Below the pieces are notes generated by a model. That model had not been told where the DNA came from. It saw only the letters and a list, made by a program, of their open reading frames with translations, and ran no database searches. This document shows positions 1 through 5,020 of a stretch of 23,794 nucleotides of DNA, piece after piece. Position 1 is the first letter of the stretch, and each line of letters begins with the position of its first letter. This DNA comes from a virus, in the IMG/VR virus record IMGVR_UViG_3300042451_000020, positions 1 through 23,794 of that record; one strand, written 5' to 3'. Position numbers and translations under genes: made by a program.

Positions 1-39
1 TTTGCTAGAGCAATACTAAGAAAGGCACAAGAGAAATGA
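1..39 (+). CDS. 3' end of an upstream gene (partial)
   Basis: Reading from base 1, the window opens inside a coding frame that gives FARAILRKAQEK and then TGA at 37-39. The stop overlaps the ATG of the next gene (ATGA at 36-39), the same junction type used repeatedly downstream, which is why I treat this as a real gene end rather than chance. Only 12 residues are visible, so no function can be assigned. Since the next gene resembles the C-terminal part of phage replication initiators, a replication role for this one is possible but not shown. Confidence 0.55.
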   Translation, partial: FARAILRKAQEK

Positions 40-419
40 ACTTTGCTGATTTTTATGCCTTATATCCTAGAAAACAAGGCCGCAGGGCTGCCGAGAAGTC
101 ATGGGACAGGCTAACCCGTCAAGACCAAGAAGATGCGTTCCTAGCCCTTCCTACGCACTTGGAATACTGGAAGCTAAAGCAGACTGAAAAAGACTTTATC
201 CCCCATCCTGCTACTTGGCTTAATCAAGGTCGCTGGGAAGATGAACTGGATATGGAAGTCAAAAAGGTTAAAAAACCCGAATTGCCTTGGTATTCCAGCG
301 AAGAATTAACTAAAGCAAAAGCACAAGAATTAGGAGTACAAGCGTATGCAGGAGAAGGCTGGCAGCAATGGCGGGCAAGGATCAGCCAAAGAATCAAGCA
401 ATTGGAAGAACAGGCTTGA
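36..419 (+). CDS. Primosome/helicase-loader-like C-terminal domain protein
   Basis: This 127-residue protein carries the signature that usually closes phage replication proteins of the O/DnaT type: FADFYALYPRKQGRRAAEKSW near the start and FIPHPATWLNQGRWEDE around residues 54-70. In known proteins that module follows an N-terminal winged-helix DNA-binding part and is thought to contact the replicative helicase. Here it stands alone, starting at ATG 36 with an AAGAAAGG sequence upstream at 18-25. The rest is charged and helical, ending in a Glu/Gln-rich helix. It overlaps the upstream gene by four bases and the downstream small gene by 74 bases. It probably acts in helicase loading together with the gene cut off at the window edge; the module assignment is firm, the exact role is inferred. 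Confidence 0.7.
   Translation: MNFADFYALYPRKQGRRAAEKSWDRLTRQDQEDAFLALPTHLEYWKLKQTEKDFIPHPATWLNQGRWEDELDMEVKKVKKPELPWYSSEELTKAKAQELGVQAYAGEGWQQWRARISQRIKQLEEQA
332..336 (+). promoter_or_regulatory. Ribosome binding site inside the preceding gene
   Basis: AGGAG lies nine bases before the ATG at 346, inside the coding sequence of the preceding gene. It is a full-strength Shine-Dalgarno match and is the main reason for accepting the 74-base overlap of the two reading frames. Confidence 0.6.
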
Positions 420-549
420 TTACCTTTCTAGCTGGTATATCGGGGTTGCAAAGCGTAGGGGGTGGGATGAAGTTGTTAGATTGCTTGCCCAATACCCTGA
501 TGTTGAAGATGAAATGAAACAAGAAATTAAAAGAAAACTAGGAAAATGA
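346..549 (+). CDS. Small phage protein, DUF7696-like
   Basis: A 67-residue basic protein. Its second half (YIGVAKRRGWDEVVRLLAQY, then a charged helix ending KRKLGK) resembles small DUF7696-type proteins often seen near phage replication genes; that resemblance is from memory of the pattern and is moderate. The start at 346 lies within the previous gene in another frame, but it has a strong AGGAG and there is no later ATG, GTG or TTG that would keep the conserved part. Its stop forms an ATGA overlap with the next gene at 546. Residues 1-24 are Ser/Gly/Asn-rich and are probably constrained by the overlapping gene rather than by function. Confidence 0.6.
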   Translation: MQEKAGSNGGQGSAKESSNWKNRLDYLSSWYIGVAKRRGWDEVVRLLAQYPDVEDEMKQEIKRKLGK

Positions 550-875
550 CTGAATACGATCCACACGAAGCAATCAATTACATATACACACACGCACCAA
601 AATACGCAGAAGCAAAAGGCCAATTGGCCCAATTAGAAGCGTACAAGTCTAGCCTTAAAGCTATTATGATGAAGAAATCTAGTGAACAAAGCCTTGGCGG
701 TCAGGAGCGAGAAGCCTATTCAAGCCAAGAGTACCAAGACTTATGCGTTGCAATAGGTAAGGCTACCGAGAATGCAGAAACCCTAAAATGGCAGATTACA
801 GCGGCTACAATGCGTTTTGATGCTTGGCGCACAGAACAGGCCAGCAACCGTAACTTAGAGAAAATGACACGATGA
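546..875 (+). CDS. Conserved phage helical protein of unknown function
   Basis: A 109-residue, mostly alpha-helical protein. It matches a widespread phage family with the pattern Y...APKYAEAKG..A.LE.YKSSLKAIMMK, a middle QERExY....Y, and an end reading ITAATMRFDAWRTEQASNR. Members sit among recombination and replication genes and have no proven function known to me. The regular heptad-like spacing suggests a coiled coil or helical hairpin. It is coupled at both ends by ATGA overlaps (546-549 and 872-875), so it is translated as part of the replication/recombination operon. A role as an accessory to recombination is only guilt by association. Confidence 0.7.
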   Translation: MTEYDPHEAINYIYTHAPKYAEAKGQLAQLEAYKSSLKAIMMKKSSEQSLGGQEREAYSSQEYQDLCVAIGKATENAETLKWQITAATMRFDAWRTEQASNRNLEKMTR

Positions 876-1036
876 TTAACTTAGCTGAAGAATTACTTAT
901 ACTTAAATCACTTGTAAAGATGTACGAAATCGCACTTGCCAACAATGACAAGGTGCTTATTATGGAGATCGCAGTAGATATTGCAGAATCAGCAGAAAAA
1001 CTAGAACAACGCAGCGTAGATAATGCCAACACTTAA
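872..1036 (+). CDS. 54-residue acidic helical protein, unknown
   Basis: A short frame starts at ATG 872, overlapping the previous stop by four bases (ATGA), and ends TAA at 1034-1036, directly against the ATG of the nuclease gene in the same frame. The product begins MINLAEELLILKSLVKMYEI and ends EKLEQRSVDNANT. It is amphipathic, acidic and compatible with one helical hairpin. I recognise no family. The case for a real gene is positional: it exactly fills the space between two well-supported genes with phage-typical coupling on both sides and no other frame covers it. Confidence 0.6.
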   Translation: MINLAEELLILKSLVKMYEIALANNDKVLIMEIAVDIAESAEKLEQRSVDNANT

Positions 1037-1309
1037 ATGCCCACAAAAGCCGAAAAAGAAACCTACCGAAAAATTGCTGAACTGGGATGCTCATTATGCA
1101 GGCATCAAGGCAATGAGGGAACTCCAGCAGAACTCCATCACATTAGAAGAACTGGTAGACGAAGTGATGCCCCTGTTATACCGCTCTGCCCATACCATCA
1201 TCGGGGGTCAAATACCAGTATTCACGGAATGGGGCGTAGAAGATTTGAAGCAGAATATGGCATTACTGAAGAATCATTACTCGCTAAGACGCTTGAATTA
1301 TTAGGATGA
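1037..1309 (+). CDS. ref: Ref-like HNH nuclease (recombination enhancement)
   Basis: This 90-residue protein matches the catalytic domain of the P1 Ref family of RecA-dependent HNH nucleases. It has a zinc-type CSLC (residues 18-21), the HH pair at 34-35 in AELHHIRR, the PLCPYHH core at 49-55, an IHGM histidine at 63, and the typical RRRFEAEYG helix at 67-75. In the known family the enzyme cuts DNA bound in RecA filaments. The length is that of the domain alone; the N-terminal DNA-binding extension of P1 Ref is absent, as in many short phage homologues. The frame one base off, starting at 1023, lacks any motif. It ends in an ATGA overlap with the RusA gene, and the pair forms a recombination cassette. 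Confidence 0.8.
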   Translation: MPTKAEKETYRKIAELGCSLCRHQGNEGTPAELHHIRRTGRRSDAPVIPLCPYHHRGSNTSIHGMGRRRFEAEYGITEESLLAKTLELLG

Positions 1310-1683
1310 TCGTACTTAACCTGCCCCTGCCGCCTAGCGTAAACAGCTACCGCACCATATTCCGTAACAGAATGGGTATAAGCAAGGCTGGCAAGGAATT
1401 TAAGGCCCAAGTAAGTGATTATGTGGTTGAGTACCGTGTACCCAAGCTAGGTTCAGCACGGCTAGAGATGAAGGTAGTCCTATATCCTCGTGACCGCAGA
1501 AAGCAAGACATTGACAATCGAATCAAAGCTTTATGGGATGCTTTGGGCGATGCTGGCGTATTTGACGATGACGAGCAAATTGATGTTTTAGTTATTGAGC
1601 GTGGTGAAATAAAAAAAGGCGGTGGATGCTTGGTACTTATTGATATTCTTGATAAAATAGAAGAAAATGCACCCATAAAATAA
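1306..1683 (+). CDS. rusA: RusA-family Holliday junction resolvase
   Basis: A 125-residue RusA endonuclease, close to the usual length for the family. It begins with the characteristic LPLPPSVNSYR strand and has the acidic catalytic core KQDIDNRIKALWDALGDAGV followed by FDDDEQID. By family comparison Asp68, Asp70 and an Asp at 88-89 supply the metal site, with Lys74 at the position of the catalytic lysine. RusA dimers cut four-way junctions symmetrically and help clear recombination and replication intermediates before packaging. It starts within an ATGA overlap at 1306-1309, so its translation is probably coupled to the Ref-like nuclease. No key residue appears to be missing. Confidence 0.92.
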   Translation: MIVLNLPLPPSVNSYRTIFRNRMGISKAGKEFKAQVSDYVVEYRVPKLGSARLEMKVVLYPRDRRKQDIDNRIKALWDALGDAGVFDDDEQIDVLVIERGEIKKGGGCLVLIDILDKIEENAPIK

Positions 1684-1691
1684 GGATTTGT

Positions 1692-2051
1692 ATGGAAAAG
1701 TCAATGGCGTTGTTTCTTGCAACCATGCTTCATTCAGGCACAAACACCCATTTTTTCCATTGGGCTACCAAATCCTACGCAAAGCACAAGGCTTTGGGCA
1801 AGTTTTACGAAAACATTATTGAGCATACAGACGCATTAGCCGAAACTTATTTTGGTATTTACGGGCAGATTACCGAGTTCCCAGCCACATACCATATGCC
1901 TAAAGAGCCGCTGGCATATATGCAATCCTTACAACGCTTTGTTAAGGATGCACGGTCAGACTTGCCAATGGATTCCGAGATTGTCCAATTGATCGACAAT
2001 ATCGCCCAAGAGATCGACACAACCATCTATTTACTTAAATTTAAGGCTTAA
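1692..2051 (+). CDS. DUF5856 Dps/ferritin-like protein
   Basis: A 119-residue helical protein of the phage DUF5856 type, recognised from LHSGTNTHFFHWATKSYAKH followed by KALGKFYENIIEHTDALAET. These helices look like a compact ferritin/Dps fold. The sequence has HW at 23-24, His32, Asp47 and Glu51; the His-15-Asp-4-Glu spacing equals that of the Dps ferroxidase residues (His43, Asp58, Glu62 in Dps numbering). It is shorter than bacterial Dps (about 160 residues). TAAGGA at 1681-1686 sits five bases before the ATG. It could bind iron or protect DNA from oxidation; whether it is an active ferroxidase or only shares the fold cannot be told from sequence. Confidence 0.7.
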   Translation: MEKSMALFLATMLHSGTNTHFFHWATKSYAKHKALGKFYENIIEHTDALAETYFGIYGQITEFPATYHMPKEPLAYMQSLQRFVKDARSDLPMDSEIVQLIDNIAQEIDTTIYLLKFKA

Positions 2052-2053
2052 TC

Positions 2054-2239
2054 ATGCCATTAGACAAATCAGGCAGCGCAGAAGCAGTCGGCAAAAACAT
2101 CAAAAAAGAGATGAAAGCTGGCAAACCTAAAAAGCAAGCTGTAGCAATAGCACTTAGCGTTGAGCGTGAGAACGCCAAAGGTGATCGTAAAGCCAAACTG
2201 GAAGATGCCTACGCTAAGTACATTGAAGAAAAAGCATGA
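2054..2239 (+). CDS. Tiny basic conserved phage protein (AVGKNIKKEM type)
   Basis: A 61-residue Lys-rich protein with the recurrent pattern LDKSGSAEAVGKNIKKEM then AGKPKKQAVAIALSVER. The pattern is common in small proteins of phages and environmental bacteria, and no function is established to my knowledge. It is nearly all charged or small residues with no membrane segment, suggesting a nucleic-acid- or protein-binding helix. It begins two bases after the DUF5856 gene and ends in an ATGA overlap with the next small gene, the first of three consecutive tiny charged proteins. Identity as a family member is good; role unknown. Confidence 0.75.
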   Translation: MPLDKSGSAEAVGKNIKKEMKAGKPKKQAVAIALSVERENAKGDRKAKLEDAYAKYIEEKA

Positions 2240-2418
2240 AAAACGGTCTATACGCCAATATTCACGCCAAGCGTGAGCGCATAGCCAAAGGTTCAGGCGA
2301 AAAGATGCGTAAAGCGGGTAGCAAAGGCGCACCAACCGCAGCAGACTTTAAAGATGCCGCTAAGACTGCCAAGCCTACCCGTAGAGAAATTATCGAATCC
2401 AAAATGAAGGATATGTAA
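2236..2418 (+). CDS. Tiny basic conserved phage protein (GLYANIHAKRERI type)
   Basis: A 60-residue very basic protein. It follows a pattern I have seen in many phage genomes: GLYANIHAKRERIAKGSGEK, then a KAGSKGAPTA segment, then FKDAAKTAKP. Such proteins often precede structural or packaging modules and are uncharacterised. The Gly/Ser-rich, cationic composition suggests an extended nucleic-acid-binding peptide. It is coupled on both sides: ATGA with the gene before (2236-2239) and TAATG with the gene after (TAA 2416-2418, ATG 2418). Confidence 0.75.
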   Translation: MKNGLYANIHAKRERIAKGSGEKMRKAGSKGAPTAADFKDAAKTAKPTRREIIESKMKDM

Positions 2419-2564
2419 TGTTTACTAAAGAAAAGATCAAACCTGAAGATTCCTTGCTACAAAAGCACAAAGAATCTACATTAGAAAAGCAACAGCGTGA
2501 GCGTTTAGAGCGTAGAGCCGCCATTGCCAACAAACTTAAAGACTTGGATAAAGAAGTTAAATAA
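2418..2564 (+). CDS. 48-residue charged helical protein, unknown
   Basis: A short frame from ATG 2418, which shares its A with the previous TAA, to TAA 2562-2564. The product is almost entirely charged, beginning MFTKEKIKPEDSLLQKHKES and ending NKLKDLDKEVK, and should form a single long helix or coiled coil. No family recognised. It completes a run of three tiny charged genes. The stop is followed at once, in the same frame, by the TTG start of the hydroxylase gene, so either reinitiation or stop readthrough would link the two products; coupling seems the simpler explanation. Confidence 0.6.
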   Translation: MFTKEKIKPEDSLLQKHKESTLEKQQRERLERRAAIANKLKDLDKEVK

Positions 2565-3278
2565 TTGGAAATAAACACTTTATGGATAGAGCGGTTACTT
2601 AAAAAGCCGTTCCATGAGCATAGTTTGTGGGGAAATAAGAAGTTTTACGACCCTCACTTACATCCAATCACGCAAGAACTAGAAGGCAACTTCCCAGCTA
2701 TTCAGGCTGAGATCAAAGAATTGCTAAAGCGTTACGATGAGTTTGCTAACTTCCAAAGCATTAGCCCCGATCAGACTTATATCAGCAATGACGATAGATG
2801 GCGTATGTTCTTCTTCAAGGCCGCAGGTGTCAACTTTGGCAAGAACAAACAATATTGCCCAGTAGCCATGTCAATCGTTGATAAGCACAAAGATGTAATT
2901 AGCGCATATATATCGGTATTAGGCCCACGCAAACTACTTAATCCGCATGAAGGGCCTTGGTCGGGAATCCTTAGAATGCACCTAGGTGTAGTCATACCTG
3001 AATACCAAATGTGTTCATTGCATAACGGGGGAGAAGTCTATTTTTGGGAAGAAGGTAAATGCGTACTGTTTGACGATACCTATACCCACATGGCACTAAA
3101 CGATACCGACAGCATAAGAGCCGTACTATTCCTAGACATCATGCGCCCCCTGCCGCAGCCTTGGAAGTTTATTAACTACGCCATACTCAAGTTATCAATC
3201 TTATTCCCATATATATGGATACCCTACTTCCGTCACAAGAAATGGGAAAAGGCATTTTACAAACAGCAACATAACTGA
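2565..3278 (+). CDS. Aspartyl/asparaginyl beta-hydroxylase-like 2OG-Fe(II) oxygenase
   Basis: A 237-residue member of the AspH/LpxO family (PF05118), enzymes that hydroxylate Asp/Asn side chains or lipid A acyl chains using 2-oxoglutarate, oxygen and Fe(II). The core is clear: HEGPWSGILRMHLGVVIPE (128-146), WEEGKCVLFDDTYTHMALN (161-179) and IRAVLFLDIMRP (184-195). By comparison with human AspH, His139 and His175 are the two iron ligands and Arg185 binds 2-oxoglutarate. Residues about 202-222 form a hydrophobic stretch that could anchor the C-terminus to the membrane. The start must be TTG 2565: an in-frame TAA precedes it directly and the next Met is deep in the fold. Substrate could be a protein, host lipid A or a small molecule. 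Confidence 0.85.
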   Translation: MEINTLWIERLLKKPFHEHSLWGNKKFYDPHLHPITQELEGNFPAIQAEIKELLKRYDEFANFQSISPDQTYISNDDRWRMFFFKAAGVNFGKNKQYCPVAMSIVDKHKDVISAYISVLGPRKLLNPHEGPWSGILRMHLGVVIPEYQMCSLHNGGEVYFWEEGKCVLFDDTYTHMALNDTDSIRAVLFLDIMRPLPQPWKFINYAILKLSILFPYIWIPYFRHKKWEKAFYKQQHN

Positions 3279-3316
3279 TAGAATTAACTTATCTTAATCA
3301 ACCACTTGAGCTAGAT

Positions 3317-3682
3317 ATGACCGCTAAATTAGCGAAAAATACCGAACACCCTAATTTAAATGTGGGTCGCAAAGCAGGAGCAACCAACAAAAGCACAGGA
3401 ATGGCTCGAGAAGCGATTGCTCGGTTCGTTGATGGTAATGCTAGCAAAATGGAAGAATGGCTACAGAGCGTTGCCTATGGCATCCAAGCGACAGACAAAG
3501 AAGGCAACCCAAAGTACAGCACAGAGGGTAATCCCGTCTATGTAGTGCCACCCAATCCCGAAAAAGCATTTGGTATGCTCCAAGCAGTCATGGAATACCA
3601 TGTTCCTAAACTAGCCCGTACTGAAGTCGTTGGGGATGCAACCGCACCTATTACCCACATCTACAAGTGGCAAGATGACTGA
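3317..3682 (+). CDS. Putative small terminase subunit
   Basis: A 121-residue protein directly before the large terminase and overlapping it. It follows a pattern common in genes at this position: GRKAGATNKSTGMAREAIAR with FVDGNASKMEEWL, then PEKAFGMLQAVMEYHVPKLA. The first segment looks like an N-terminal helix-turn-helix DNA-recognition region and the last a helical oligomerisation segment; between them lies a variable Gly/Asn/Pro loop (about 55-80). Small terminases recognise the packaging site and regulate the large subunit. Upstream is only a weak TTGAG. Position and pattern support the call; an uncharacterised terminase-associated protein is the main alternative. Confidence 0.65.
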   Translation: MTAKLAKNTEHPNLNVGRKAGATNKSTGMAREAIARFVDGNASKMEEWLQSVAYGIQATDKEGNPKYSTEGNPVYVVPPNPEKAFGMLQAVMEYHVPKLARTEVVGDATAPITHIYKWQDD

Positions 3683-5018
3683 AGTTGTACATGAGTTTGA
3701 ATACAAGGCTAGAGATGCGTTTAAAGACTTCCACAAAAGGAAAGAACGCTGGGCGGTACTAGTCTGTCACCGAAGGGCTGGTAAGACTGTAGCCAGCATT
3801 AATGACCTTATACGCAGGGCAATTAAAGAAGAAAAGCCTGACGGCAGGTACTTTTACCTTTGCCCATTATATTCGCAGGCTAAAAGCGTAGCTTGGGACT
3901 ACTTACTACGCTTTGCTGCACCTGCATTAGAAAAAGCCAACCAATCCGAATTATGGGTACAACTGCACAATGGGGCTAAGATTCGCCTATTCGGTGCTGA
4001 TTCACCTGATTCGCTTCGTGGAAACTATTGTGACGGTATCGTATTAGACGAATATGCTGATATGAAACCCCGTGTATGGGGTGAAATCATAAGACCAGCT
4101 TTGGCCGATAGGGGCGGTTGGGCTACATTTATCGGTACACCTAAAGGCCATAACAGTTTCTATGAGATATACAAGAACGCTGAAAACAACCCTGATTGGT
4201 ACTCCAAGACACTAAGGGCAGACCAATCAGGTCTATTGCCACAGGCTGAATTGGAAGATGCCCAGCGCATGATGGCTATAAATCAGTACGAAGCTGAATT
4301 CCTATGTAGCTTTGAAGCTGCCATATTGGGAGCATTCTATGGTCAAGAGATGCGTAGAATCACGGACTTAGAGCGTATTACCACCGTAGACTATGACCCC
4401 ATGTTCCCTTGCCATACTGCTTGGGATTTGGGATATACCGATTCAACAAGTATTTGGTGGTTTCAAGTGGTTTATGGCGAAATAAGGGTACTCGATCACC
4501 ACTCCAGCAACGGTCAAGCTGTACCTTATTACACGGGCCTATTACAACAAAAAGAAAACGAATTTGGGTACAAATATGGTTACCATTACCTGCCCCATGA
4601 CGCTAGAGCAAAAACGATGGGTAGTGGTGGAAAGAGCATAATTGAACAAATTGCTGCAAAAATTGACATAAAACACTTAAAAATCGTACCAAATCTGTCA
4701 TTACAAGACGGAATACAAGCAACACGACTTGCATTAACTCGTGCTTGGTTCGATAATAGATGCGAAGAAGGCATTGAATGTTTGCGTCAATATCAGCGAG
4801 AGTGGGATGATGATAAAAAAGTATTTAGGGATCGCCCAAAACACGATTGGACAAGCCACTCAGCAGATGCGTTCCGCTATCTCAGCATTGTATGGAAAGA
4901 CGAAGATAGTCCGATCTTGTCGGATGCAAGACCTAAAGGCCTTCATGTCGGGCAAACGGATGTGACATTGAACGAAATGTGGAAATCTACCCCCAAGATC
5001 ACGAATACTAGGATATAA
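3675..5018 (+). CDS. Large terminase subunit (packaging ATPase/nuclease)
   Basis: A 447-residue terminase motor. The N-terminal ATPase has Walker A CHRRAGKT at 31-38, Walker B IVLDEY at 122-127 with catalytic Glu126, and the coupling motif FIGTPKG at 152-158. The C-terminal RNase-H-like nuclease has AWDLGYTDSTS (Asp251), LPHDARAKT (Asp309) and SHSADAFRY (Asp398), the three expected metal-binding acids. I start it at ATG 3675, which overlaps the small subunit by eight bases (ATGACTGA); the longer frame from 3630 would add 15 residues from inside the preceding gene with no conserved content. The enzyme cuts concatemeric DNA and pumps it through the portal. Cleavage mode (pac or cos) cannot be told. 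Confidence 0.95.
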   Translation: MTEVVHEFEYKARDAFKDFHKRKERWAVLVCHRRAGKTVASINDLIRRAIKEEKPDGRYFYLCPLYSQAKSVAWDYLLRFAAPALEKANQSELWVQLHNGAKIRLFGADSPDSLRGNYCDGIVLDEYADMKPRVWGEIIRPALADRGGWATFIGTPKGHNSFYEIYKNAENNPDWYSKTLRADQSGLLPQAELEDAQRMMAINQYEAEFLCSFEAAILGAFYGQEMRRITDLERITTVDYDPMFPCHTAWDLGYTDSTSIWWFQVVYGEIRVLDHHSSNGQAVPYYTGLLQQKENEFGYKYGYHYLPHDARAKTMGSGGKSIIEQIAAKIDIKHLKIVPNLSLQDGIQATRLALTRAWFDNRCEEGIECLRQYQREWDDDKKVFRDRPKHDWTSHSADAFRYLSIVWKDEDSPILSDARPKGLHVGQTDVTLNEMWKSTPKITNTRI

Positions 5019-5020
5019 GC

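Noticed and set aside
1023-1304. Overlapping 93-residue frame beginning near the Ref-like gene
   Set aside because: It is one base off the frame that carries the complete HNH motif set and shows no family pattern of its own.
3281-3296. AT-rich inverted repeat ATTAA/TTAAT before the small terminase
   Set aside because: Five A-T pairs only, too weak for a terminator or convincing operator.
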